Of a stretch of 64,000 nucleotides of DNA, positions 18,402 through 26,714 are shown one piece after another; within the stretch, counting starts at the first letter, position 1, and each line of letters begins with the position of its first letter. The notes below the pieces were generated by a model. It saw only the letters and a list, made by a program, of their open reading frames with translations, ran no database searches and was not told the DNA's origin. The stretch is from Parabacteroides faecis. Lineage in GTDB: Bacteria; Bacteroidota; Bacteroidia; Bacteroidales; Tannerellaceae. Where the stretch lies: positions 310,001-374,000 of the forward strand of contig NZ_BMPB01000005.1 of the NCBI RefSeq assembly GCF_014647375.1, given 5' to 3'. The position numbers were made by a program, and so were the translations under genes.

Positions 18402-19412
18402 TTATTTTACTCCTTTCTTTTTTAGTGAATAAATAGTTATTGTATCATCATCTGTTTCATAAGTTAATCCATTGACAGTCATTGTCAGAATTTTCATGAC
18501 TGTATCAATGTCTTCATTCTGGCGGAATTTTATAGTGTATAAATCCGGGGTAAACAAGCGGGGATTTATAATGAAGTCAACGGCATATTTTCGCTGGATT
18601 GTAGCCAGAATCTCTTTTAGAGGCATATTTATAAAATTGAGTTCACCTTTTATCCAGGCAGAATAATTGGCTGCATTGATAGTTCTTTTTTCGAATATGC
18701 CTGTTTTGTAATTATATTCCAATTGTTCGTTTGGTGATAAGATGAAAGAGTTTTCATCATCTTCGATTTTATTTACTTTGATGCTTCCGTTTTCGAGTGT
18801 CGCAATGATTTTATCACTCTCCGAGTAAGCTTGTACATTGAATTTTGTACCAAGTGCCTCAACCCTTAGAGAACTTGTCTTTACAATAAAAGGATGCTTT
18901 TTGTCCTTTTTTACCGTGAAGTTTGCTTCTCCTGCCAGATGCAGGGTACGAGTGTCTCCTTTGAATTCTTTTGGATAGATTAATATACTCCCTGAATTGA
19001 TGTTTACTATGGAACCGTCGGGGAGGGTTAACTCCTGTTTCTCTCCTTCCGGTACGAAACATTGTATTAGTTCCGGATTATATGTGTTATGTTTAACATA
19101 CAGATAGGAACCGATTACCGATAATAAAGGAATAATAAGTATTGCTGCTATTCTCGATAGTTTGTATGTCAGTCTATATTGTTTATGTGAGGATTTATTT
19201 TGTTTGATCTTTTCCTGAGTAGCTTTCAGTGAAAGATAAGTATTTGCATCTGTTTTTGCCGGATATTCATTCCATATAGACAGGAGTGCTTTTTCTTTTT
19301 CTTCTTGATTGGATGAATTAACCAGCCATTGCCATATCTTGATCCGAAGTTCCGAATCGAATGTATGGGAAACCAGGTTATATAGTATTTTATATGTTTT
19401 TGATGTGTGCAT
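18402..19412 (-). CDS. FecR-family anti-sigma factor, locus 1
   Basis: 336 residues. Cytoplasmic N-terminal part (1-85) with SIWNEYP as in Bacteroidetes FecR proteins; one transmembrane helix (about 91-107, ILIIPLLSVIGSYLYV); periplasmic FecR domain (about 118-215: VPEGEKQELTLPDGSIVNINSGS, LEALGTKFNV-like segment); C-terminal DUF4974 domain (about 255-330), which resembles an STN fold. It holds the ECF sigma factor inactive until the STN domain of the SusC protein signals. It sits between a terminator (19489-19518) and susC. Its sigma partner is two sulfatase genes upstream rather than adjacent, which is unusual. Confidence 0.93.
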   Translation of the reverse strand: MHTSKTYKILYNLVSHTFDSELRIKIWQWLVNSSNQEEKEKALLSIWNEYPAKTDANTYLSLKATQEKIKQNKSSHKQYRLTYKLSRIAAILIIPLLSVIGSYLYVKHNTYNPELIQCFVPEGEKQELTLPDGSIVNINSGSILIYPKEFKGDTRTLHLAGEANFTVKKDKKHPFIVKTSSLRVEALGTKFNVQAYSESDKIIATLENGSIKVNKIEDDENSFILSPNEQLEYNYKTGIFEKRTINAANYSAWIKGELNFINMPLKEILATIQRKYAVDFIINPRLFTPDLYTIKFRQNEDIDTVMKILTMTVNGLTYETDDDTITIYSLKKKGVK

Positions 19413-19488
19413 ATTATTGCCGTTTTATATAAGAGACGTAAGGGAGATGGAACACACAGTCAGAATGTGATTTTTTATAAAAAAAGAT

Positions 19489-19518
19489 GCTGGAAGATGT
19501 TTTGACACACCTTCCAGC
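19489..19518 (-). terminator. Rho-independent terminator between sulfatase and fecR
   Basis: GCTGGAAG (19489-19496) pairs with CTTCCAGC (19511-19518). On the minus strand it is followed by ATCTTTTTTTAT. It splits locus 1 into a sigma/sulfatase part and a fecR-susC-susD part. Confidence 0.9.
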
Positions 19519-19533
19519 TTGTAAGGGTTTTGT

Positions 19534-21090
19534 TTAATGTGATCCTTGTTTTTGTATCTTTTTCAGGATTTGCTGCAATTTGAAAACAATTTCAGGATGT
19601 AGAGATGCTTTATTGGTTTGTTCTGTAGATTCTTTCATATCATATAACTGGGGTTCCGTTGAATAGCCGGTTTCAATATTTGTTACTCTGGCTACTTTAA
19701 CAGGATTGAAACTGGTTTCTATATATTTCCAGTCTTTTGTCCGGATGGAAAGTGTATGGTCAGAGGCTTGTTCGATTACCCATGGTCGGTCCGTATTGTC
19801 TTTCCCAAACCAATTAGATAGCATATCGAAGCTATCTGATGCAGATCCTTTAGGTAGTATTGCATGTATGAGAGTTGCAAAAGATGCAAACCAGTCGATC
19901 TGGGAAACTAAAACATCTGAAATTTTTCCTTTTTCTACAATAGTTGGGTAGCTTACAATTGCAGGAATGCGTGTGCCACCTTCGAAGGCACTATATTTTC
20001 CTCCGCGTAATGGGCCGGCAGGCTTATGATTACCTACTAATTCTTGAGCCTGGTCGGCGTAGCCGTCATCGAGGACGGGACCGTTGTCACTTGAAAGAAT
20101 GATCATTGTGTTTTGGGTCAATCCTAATTTATCCAATTCTTCCATCAACTGTCCGACACACCAGTCGAACTGTACAATTGCATCTCCTCTTAGGCCCATC
20201 GGGTTTTTACCTCTGAAACGGTCATGCGGGAAACGGGGTACATGTACATCGTTCGTTGCAAAATAGAGAAAAAACGGATTGTTTTTATTTTCCCGGATGA
20301 AGTTTAGTGCATGTGTCGTTATTGAATCGGCTATGTTTTCATCTTTCCAAAGAGCTTTGCCTCCTCCTTTCATGTATCCTATACGTCCAATACCGTTTAT
20401 GATAGCCATATCATGCCCGTTACTGTGTTTCAGATTATACAACAGTTCAGGATGGTTTTTGCCGAGTGGCTCTCCTTCAAATGGTTTTTGATAACTTACT
20501 TCAATGGGAGCGGAAGGATCATAGTTGGCTACTTTTCCATTTTCGATAAATACGCAGGGGACCCGATCGGCAGTAGCTGCCATGATATAGGAGTAGTCGA
20601 ATCCGATATCTAAAGCAGTAGGCAAGGGGGCGTTCCAATCCTGTTCGCCGCTTTTATCCCCTAAACCGAGATGCCATTTCCCGATAGCTGCTGTTGTATA
20701 TCCGGAGTTTTTGAACATGTCTGCCATCGTATATTGTTCGGGACGAATGATCATACCGGCATTTCCAGCTGCGATATCTGTTCCTTTTTTTCTCCAGGCA
20801 TATTCTCCGGTAAGCATAGAATAGCGAGAGGGAGTGCTGGTCGCTGCTGTGGCATGCGCATTGGTAAAACGAATCCCGTTTTGTGCCAGGCGGTTGATAT
20901 TAGGCGTGGCGGCTCCTGACCCTCCATAACATTCCAGATCACCATAACCCAAATCGTCTGCATATATAAGTATGACGTTAGGTGTCGGCTTCACTTCTTC
21001 ACTGTTTTTTTGTTGCGAAAGGGATGGAACGGGGAGAAATATACTTCCGATACCTAATCCGATCAATATATCTTTCTTTTTTATTGTCAT
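19534..21090 (-). CDS. Serine-type sulfatase (family S1), locus 1, paralogue of 10005-11555
   Basis: 518 residues with a signal peptide (to about 26). Metal-site start NVILIYADDLGYGDLECYGG (Asp 45 and 46); signature STPSRYSMLTG with maturation Ser 85; GKWHLGLGDKSGEQDWNAPLP; NDVHVPRFPHDRF; SSDNGPVLDDGYADQ. It aligns along its whole length with the sulfatase at 10005-11555, with differences mainly in the signal peptide and C-terminal 100 residues, so it is a within-locus duplicate. It starts 23 bp after the end of the broken sulfatase and is followed by a strong terminator. Two copies may mean dosage or slightly different sulfate positions. Confidence 0.93.
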   Translation of the reverse strand: MTIKKKDILIGLGIGSIFLPVPSLSQQKNSEEVKPTPNVILIYADDLGYGDLECYGGSGAATPNINRLAQNGIRFTNAHATAATSTPSRYSMLTGEYAWRKKGTDIAAGNAGMIIRPEQYTMADMFKNSGYTTAAIGKWHLGLGDKSGEQDWNAPLPTALDIGFDYSYIMAATADRVPCVFIENGKVANYDPSAPIEVSYQKPFEGEPLGKNHPELLYNLKHSNGHDMAIINGIGRIGYMKGGGKALWKDENIADSITTHALNFIRENKNNPFFLYFATNDVHVPRFPHDRFRGKNPMGLRGDAIVQFDWCVGQLMEELDKLGLTQNTMIILSSDNGPVLDDGYADQAQELVGNHKPAGPLRGGKYSAFEGGTRIPAIVSYPTIVEKGKISDVLVSQIDWFASFATLIHAILPKGSASDSFDMLSNWFGKDNTDRPWVIEQASDHTLSIRTKDWKYIETSFNPVKVARVTNIETGYSTEPQLYDMKESTEQTNKASLHPEIVFKLQQILKKIQKQGSH

Positions 21091-21113
21091 ATCAGTATAA
21101 TATTTGTGTAGTG

Positions 21114-22628
21114 TTAAAGTATGAATTTAGGATTCTCAGGTGAAGTTGTGGATGTATACATTAATTCATAGAACTTCTTAACAATATCTGGATGCTTATC
21201 GGCAACATCATGTAATTCCTGCAGGTCGTTTTCCAGATCGTACAGTTCCATTCTTGTATTTCCCTTACGGATATCGGTAATAATCCCTTTCCAGTTTCCC
21301 ATGCGAATCGCTTTATTTCCGATTTTTGGATCGGGATATTCCCAATACAAATATTCGTGTTGTTTTTGTTTGTCTTTTTTATCGAGTAGTGTCGGTAGGA
21401 AGCTGATCCCGTCAGTTGGAGGACATTTGATAGAAATAATATCGGCCAGTGTCGGCATAACGTCCTGGAATGCACATATATGATCGGATTCTGTCCCCGC
21501 TTTGATCTTGCCCGGCCAGAATACGATAGCCGGAACACGTATCCCTCCTTCGTGAAGGAAAGATTTCCCCCATCCGTATTCTGATTTGAATAGTCCGCCA
21601 CTATTGAACCAAGGGGAATCGGTTCCTCCGTCGGAGGCAGGTCCATTATCAGATGTGAAAAAGATAAGTGTGTTTTCGTATATTCCTTCTTGTTTTAATT
21701 TCTCAACGAGTTTTCCTATTTGTTCGTCAAAATAGCTGATCATGGCGGCATAGGTTGCATGTGGATAACGGCATGGCATGTATCCTTTATCTCCGATATA
21801 AGGTTCTTCATTTCCAAATTTTTCCACATAGTGTTTTACCCAGCGTTCCGGAGCTTGTAGGGATACATGTGGGATCGGGGTTGTCCAAAACAGAAAAAAC
21901 GGTTGATCTTTATTGTCATCGACAAACTGTATCATTTCATCAAAAATAAGATCGTTTGCATATTCATCCTGAGTGAATTTTTTGTAGCTGGCCTCGTCCT
22001 AGGGGTCTGCTCCTTCATCCAGTTTAGTCTGGTGGGGGTCACGTACCTGATTACTAAGGTATACCCGTTGATCATTTTTATACAAAAAAGGAGGATAGTA
22101 GGTATGTGCTTGTCGTTGACAATTATATCCATAGAACCGGTCAATACCCTGTTTGTTCGGAACTCCTTCTGAGCCGGGATAACCCAGTCCCCATTTTCCG
22201 AAACACCCCGTTGTATATCCTGCATTTTGCATCATACGTCCGATTGTCATGGTTCCGGCTTTCAAAGGATATTGTCCTTCCAATTCGGGATGTATGAACA
22301 TCGAATCATGGCTGCTGACCGCTCCTCGTGACGACATAGGGTCATTTGCTCTGATCTGTGCGTGTCCGGAATGTAATCCGGTTGTCAACACACATCGTGA
22401 CGGAGCGGAGACCGGCGAGCCACTATAATGCTGCGTTAATTTGATACCGTTGTCTTTCAATCGGTCGATATTGGGTGTCTCAATTTTTTCCTGACCGTAA
22501 CATTGCAGGTCACCATACCCCATATCGTCCATCAATATGTATATGACATTAGGCTTACTTTTTTCTTTTTGACAGGAAGATAAACTTGCTGCACAAAGTA
22601 TCCCAACCAATAAAGTTGTCTTTTTCAT
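21114..22628 (-). pseudogene. Sulfatase interrupted by one in-frame amber codon, locus 1
   Basis: 505 codons, the same length as the intact paralogue at 23552-25066. It is open throughout except for TAG at codon 210 (21999-22001), in the context Asp-Pro-TAG-Asp-Glu-Ala-Ser-Tyr; the paralogue has Tyr there, so one base change from TAC or TAT explains it. Both halves keep every motif: lipobox SLSSC, MDDMGYGDLQCYG, SAPSRCVLTTG (maturation Ser 74), GKWGLGYPG, TPIPHVSLQAPERW and TSDNGP. The first half ends before a complete active site. It may be a young pseudogene, a readthrough gene or a sequencing error. It is the first gene after the ECF sigma and has the strongest copy of the locus-1 element in front. 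Confidence 0.88.
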
Positions 22629-22693
22629 GTTTTATTAGTGCTTTAAATCGATGATTACTAAATTTATGATCTCTGTTATTAAATTCAAATATA

Positions 22694-22738
22694 GATTTCG
22701 GGAGTCCTGAAAAGGTGTCGCTGTTTTTCCGGTCCCTT
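22694..22738 (-). promoter_or_regulatory. Conserved locus-1 element upstream of the amber sulfatase (copy B)
   Basis: Minus strand: GGGACCGGAAAAA, GCGACACCTT, then CTCCCGAAATC; about 43 bp shared with copy A. It lies 66 bp before the ATG, between the sigma gene and the sulfatase. Duplicated non-coding conservation next to two genes of one locus suggests a common sigma-dependent promoter. Confidence 0.65.
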
Positions 22739-22821
22739 TTTTACATGTTCTTATTTCCTCCGTATTTTATTTATTAAGATACGTGAGAAAGAGTTTGCAC
22801 ACGGTTTGAGATGAGCTTTTT

Positions 22822-23388
22822 TTAAAAGAAGATGAGAATGAAGAATCCGATCAGTTTACGGATGTCGGCTAATGCCAGTGTAAGATGATTTTCTACCGTC
22901 CGTTTACTGATCACAAGCCGTTCGGCGATTTCGTCGTTGGATAATCCTTCCATACGGCTCATTTTATAAATCTGCTTTCGTTGGGACGGCATTTTTTCGA
23001 CGGCAACAGAAATGAGATATTCCAGTTCTTTTGCATATATTTCTTCTTCAATAGTTTCATTGTTGGCGGATGAAAATGAGGAACGTTCGGCTTGTTGTTG
23101 CTGATAATCCCTGAATAACAGAGACCGCTCGATATGGCGGAAAACAGTATTTTTAGCCATACGGAACAGATAAGCGTTCAGATTTTCAATGCCGGTTAAT
23201 CGGTCTTTGTTTTGCCACATCGAAACGAAAATATCCTGTGAAATATCCTCTGCCTCTTCCTCGTTTTGCAGAATCCCGCAGATGAATCCTTTTATCCGTG
23301 GAAAGTAATGCAGGAACAATGACTCGAATGCCTGTTCATCCCCCTTGCTAACAGCCTCTATGTATCCCTTTTCGGTGGCAGAATCCAT
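22822..23388 (-). CDS. PUL-type ECF sigma factor, locus 1
   Basis: 188 residues. Region 2 (about 20-90: AFESLFLHYFPRIKGF, EAEDISQDIFVSMWQNKDRL, LNAYLFRMAKNTVFRHI). Region 4 (about 125-180) has LSNDEIAERLVISKRTVENHLTLALADIRK. It belongs to the Bacteroidetes group that works with FecR/STN-SusC systems. It is expected to be released by the FecR protein of locus 1 and to switch on the sulfatases and susCD. The hydrophobic C-terminus (LIGFFILIFF) is unusual for a soluble sigma factor. A housekeeping promoter is visible at 23425-23432. Confidence 0.92.
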   Translation of the reverse strand: MDSATEKGYIEAVSKGDEQAFESLFLHYFPRIKGFICGILQNEEEAEDISQDIFVSMWQNKDRLTGIENLNAYLFRMAKNTVFRHIERSLLFRDYQQQQAERSSFSSANNETIEEEIYAKELEYLISVAVEKMPSQRKQIYKMSRMEGLSNDEIAERLVISKRTVENHLTLALADIRKLIGFFILIFF

Positions 23389-23424
23389 TAATAGATAGAT
23401 TTAATATCTCTTTGTTATTGGATA

Positions 23425-23432
23425 CAAATATA
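23425..23432 (-). promoter_or_regulatory. Candidate -7 element (TATATTTG on - strand)
   Basis: Minus strand TATATTTG followed by TATCC, matching TAnnTTTG, 36 bp before the sigma-factor ATG. It suggests the sigma gene uses the primary sigma factor. Confidence 0.6.
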
Positions 23433-23502
23433 CAGATCGTTTGTTATTAAAAAGAAAAAGTTTGATTAAAACTGCATTTTATGATACGTAGTTCGTTAAT
23501 CG

Positions 23503-23546
23503 GAGATCATTCCGACAAGAACAGAATTCCATATCGGAATGATCTC
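23503..23546 (-). terminator. Hairpin between locus 2 and locus 1
   Basis: Perfect 13-bp stem GAGATCATTCCGA / TCGGAATGATCTC (23503-23515 and 23534-23546) with an 18-nt loop, just after the locus-2 sulfatase stop. No T-run follows on the minus strand, so it may only stabilise the 3' end. Confidence 0.6.
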
Positions 23547-23551
23547 TTTTA

Positions 23552-25066
23552 CTAGAATCTGAACTTCGGATTTTCCGGAACAGTGCCGGACTCGATCATC
23601 CATTCATTCATCTTTCCGACGATGTCCGGATGTTCGGCGGCAACATCATGAAGCTCCTGTAAATCGTTCTCCAGATCAAAGAGTTGCATGGTAGTGTTTC
23701 CTTTCCGGATATTAGTGATGATCCCTTTCCATTTTCCCCATCGTATGGCTTTATTCCCGATAACCGGATCCGGATATTCCCAGTATAGGTATTCATGCTC
23801 CTTTTGTTTGGAGGATTTTCCTAATAAGGTTGGCAGGAAACTGATACCGTCGGTCGGAGGACATTCGATAGAGACAATTTCAGCTAAAGTAGGTATGACG
23901 TCCTGGAATGCACAGATATGGTCGGACTCTGTTCCGGCTTTGATCTTTCCCGGCCAGGAGACGATAGCCGGTATGCGTATTCCTCCTTCATGGAGAAAAC
24001 ATTTCCCCCATCCGTATTCCGATTTGAATAATCCTCCGCTGTTGAACCAGGGTGAATCGGAACCTCCGTTGAATGTCGGACCGTTATCTGAAGTGAAAAT
24101 GATCAGGGTATTTTCATATAGTCCCTCTTTTTTCAACTTCTCTACCAGTTTGCCGACCTGTTCGTCGAAATAACTGATCATAGCTGCATAAGTAGCATGT
24201 GGATACCTGCAAGGCATATATCCTTTGTTTCCGGTATAAGGTTCTTCATCCCCGAATTTGTTGACATAATATTTTACCCAATGTTCGGGTGCCTGCAACG
24301 AGACGTGTGGGAGCGGAGTGGTCCAGAGCAGGAAGAAAGGTTGTTCTTTATTCTGATCTACAAATTGGATCATTTCGTCAAAGATGAGATCGTTGGCATA
24401 TTCGTTCTGCGTGTATTTTTTATAACTTGCTTCGTCATAGGGATCTGCTCCTTCGTCGAGTTTGGTCAGATGCGGATCACGTACCTGATTGTCGAGATAA
24501 ACCCGTTCATCGTTTTTCCAGAGAAAGGCCGGGTAATACGTATGTGCCTGTCTTTGGCAATTATAACCGTAAAACTGGTTGATCCCCTGTTTGCCTGGAA
24601 CACCTTCCGAGCCAGGATATCCCAATCCCCATTTCCCGAAGCATCCGGTGGTATATCCTGCATTTTGCATCATCCGCCCGATCGTCATTGTTCCGGCTTT
24701 CAGAGGAAATTGTCCTTCCAGTTCCGGATGGACATACATGGAGTCGTGGCTGTTGACCGCTCCCCGAGATGCCAGTTCATCGTTGGCTCTGATCTGCGTG
24801 TGTCCTGAGTGTAAGCCGGTCATCAACACACATCGGGCGGGAGCGGAGACCGGCGAACCCGTGTAATGTTGTGTCAGTTTGATGCCATTGTTTCTCAAAC
24901 GATCTATATTCGGTGTCTCTATCTTTTGCTGGCCGTAACATTGCAGGTCGCCATAGCCCATATCATCCATCAATATATATATAATGTTAGGGCGGCTTTC
25001 TTTTTTCTGACAGGAAGATAAACCTGCCATGCAGATCAGGCCTGCCAATAATTTTATACTTTTCAT
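23552..25066 (-). CDS. Serine-type sulfatase (family S1), locus 2
   Basis: 504 residues. Lipoprotein signal MKSIKLLAGLICMAGLSSC; MDDMGYGDLQCYG (Asp 34 and 35); signature SAPARCVLMTG with maturation Ser 74; GKWGLGYPGSEG; TPLPHVSLQAPEHW; TSDNGPTFNGG. The signature has Ala where most S1 enzymes have a second Ser (S-A-P-A-R), still within the C/S-x-P-x-R rule. It is the intact paralogue of the amber-interrupted gene in locus 1 and has the same codon count. It starts 16 bp after the GH20 gene stop, so it is the last gene of an operon with GH20 and susCD. It probably desulfates the sugar that GH20 then removes. Confidence 0.93.
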   Translation of the reverse strand: MKSIKLLAGLICMAGLSSCQKKESRPNIIYILMDDMGYGDLQCYGQQKIETPNIDRLRNNGIKLTQHYTGSPVSAPARCVLMTGLHSGHTQIRANDELASRGAVNSHDSMYVHPELEGQFPLKAGTMTIGRMMQNAGYTTGCFGKWGLGYPGSEGVPGKQGINQFYGYNCQRQAHTYYPAFLWKNDERVYLDNQVRDPHLTKLDEGADPYDEASYKKYTQNEYANDLIFDEMIQFVDQNKEQPFFLLWTTPLPHVSLQAPEHWVKYYVNKFGDEEPYTGNKGYMPCRYPHATYAAMISYFDEQVGKLVEKLKKEGLYENTLIIFTSDNGPTFNGGSDSPWFNSGGLFKSEYGWGKCFLHEGGIRIPAIVSWPGKIKAGTESDHICAFQDVIPTLAEIVSIECPPTDGISFLPTLLGKSSKQKEHEYLYWEYPDPVIGNKAIRWGKWKGIITNIRKGNTTMQLFDLENDLQELHDVAAEHPDIVGKMNEWMIESGTVPENPKFRF

Positions 25067-25082
25067 TTTCTTCTGTTTTTAG

Positions 25083-26630
25083 TTAATCCCAACTGAAATC
25101 ACTGGTAATTTCTTCTTTTAATCCGGGTCCGAAAAGATATCCCTGTTTTTCAAACCAGCCTTTTTGGCTTTTTACCTTTTCGTAGAATACTTCAAAAGTT
25201 TCCGGTTCGTTCCGGTTCCACATCTGTTCGGCTATAGCCAGGATACGGGGAAATAGTCTCTTGTCGATCATATGTTCCCTGACCCCATGATCGGTCCATA
25301 AAGCACAGCTCATTCCTAATAAACAGGAATTCTTATCTTTTATATAGGAGGGATTGGCTGTATATACATCCTTTATATCGAAAGTTCTCTGTTCTTCATA
25401 TCCATTCCAGGGAGTAAGCGGAAAGTTCAGGTACGTATAGTAATTGGTTCCGCAAATAACAGGAAGATCTCTTTTTATCGCTTCCCGGAGCGCTTTATCT
25501 TTGTGTCCTCTCCAGTTCCACCAATGGATAACCGTATTGTCGGGCAACGGATATCCGTCATGGTAAACGACATCTCCCCAAAAGACCGCTTTTCTACCTT
25601 TGGCCTTCAGATAATCGGCCATTGTTGCGGCAAACCAGAGTTGGAGGTCATGACTGTCTTTCAGACCGTACTGTTTGATGCGTTGCCGGCAGTCAGGACA
25701 AATATCCCAATTGCCTTTAGGTGCCTCGTCGCCTCCTAAATGAATGTATGTGGAAGGGAAGAGTTCACAGACCTCATCGAGAACGTTCTTCAGGAAGTCC
25801 AGTGTATGTGTTTTACCTGCACAAAAGATATTTTTTGTAAAACCGTTTTCCGGAACTTCTATCGTATCGCCAAAGCAACCTAATTCAGGATAGGCGACCA
25901 ATGCCGCTTCGGCATGTCCCGGCATATCGATTTCCGGGATGATGGTAATGCAGCGCCCGGCAGCATAGTTGACAACTTCTTTTATTTCTTCCTGTGAATA
26001 GAAGCCTTGCTGTTCAGGCCCTTTCCCTACAAAAGCACCTGTTTGTGTGAGGCGCGGATATCGTTTGATCTCGATACGCCATCCGAGTCCCTCCGTCAGA
26101 TGCCAGTGGAAATAGTTCATTTTCAGCATGGCGGCCATGTCGATGTACTTCTTTATAGTCGATACTTTTTGATACTGGCGGCCGGAATCCAGTAGAAAGC
26201 TCCGGAAACCAATCCGCGGACTGTCTTCTATTTTCAGGCAGGGGAAGATCAAAGTCCCGTTTTGCCCGGAAGCCAGTTGTCGTAGTGATTGCATAGCATA
26301 AAAGAAACCTTCATTTCCGGCTGCCCGGATCTCGATATAATCAGGTGTAATCTGCAACCGATAGGCCTCGGTTACGAGGCTGGTGTCCGTGATCATCCGG
26401 ATATCGGCTTCTGCTTTACCGTTGACTTGGTTTAGTTCGGATGTTCTCAACAATTCGTTTAGCAGGTACTCCAGACAATCCGGTTTTGTTCCACCGATAA
26501 ACAGGTTCATTTGTTTTTTTGTCTGAAACTCTCCATCGCTTTGTACGATCTTTTCCGGAGAAGGAATGATCGTCTGTGCCGGTAGACACAACGTGTGAAG
26601 CATAAGAATGATGACAATTACATATTTCAT
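25083..26630 (-). CDS. GH20 beta-N-acetylhexosaminidase, locus 2
   Basis: 515 residues with a signal peptide (1-19). N-terminal GH20b domain (about 20-137) and catalytic TIM barrel (about 140-480). The family signature HLGGDEAPKGNW provides the Asp 301-Glu 302 pair used in substrate-assisted hydrolysis; HWHLTEGLGWRIEIKRYP and PEIDMPGHAEAALVAYP line the site. It releases terminal beta-linked GlcNAc or GalNAc. It follows susD (84 bp gap) and precedes a sulfatase, so it probably works on sulfated N-acetylhexosamine chains in the periplasm or at the surface. Confidence 0.95.
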   Translation of the reverse strand: MKYVIVIILMLHTLCLPAQTIIPSPEKIVQSDGEFQTKKQMNLFIGGTKPDCLEYLLNELLRTSELNQVNGKAEADIRMITDTSLVTEAYRLQITPDYIEIRAAGNEGFFYAMQSLRQLASGQNGTLIFPCLKIEDSPRIGFRSFLLDSGRQYQKVSTIKKYIDMAAMLKMNYFHWHLTEGLGWRIEIKRYPRLTQTGAFVGKGPEQQGFYSQEEIKEVVNYAAGRCITIIPEIDMPGHAEAALVAYPELGCFGDTIEVPENGFTKNIFCAGKTHTLDFLKNVLDEVCELFPSTYIHLGGDEAPKGNWDICPDCRQRIKQYGLKDSHDLQLWFAATMADYLKAKGRKAVFWGDVVYHDGYPLPDNTVIHWWNWRGHKDKALREAIKRDLPVICGTNYYTYLNFPLTPWNGYEEQRTFDIKDVYTANPSYIKDKNSCLLGMSCALWTDHGVREHMIDKRLFPRILAIAEQMWNRNEPETFEVFYEKVKSQKGWFEKQGYLFGPGLKEEITSDFSWD

Positions 26631-26714
26631 AACATACGGATAAAGTAAAGCTGCCTGACAAATTGTTTTTTCATACTTATCAGACAGCTTTGTTAGTATT
26701 TTAGATCTTATAAA

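Noticed and set aside
21114-21935. Separate short sulfatase gene starting at an internal ATG (21935)
   Set aside because: The upstream sequence continues the same frame with matching homology apart from one TAG, so this is the 3' part of one interrupted gene.
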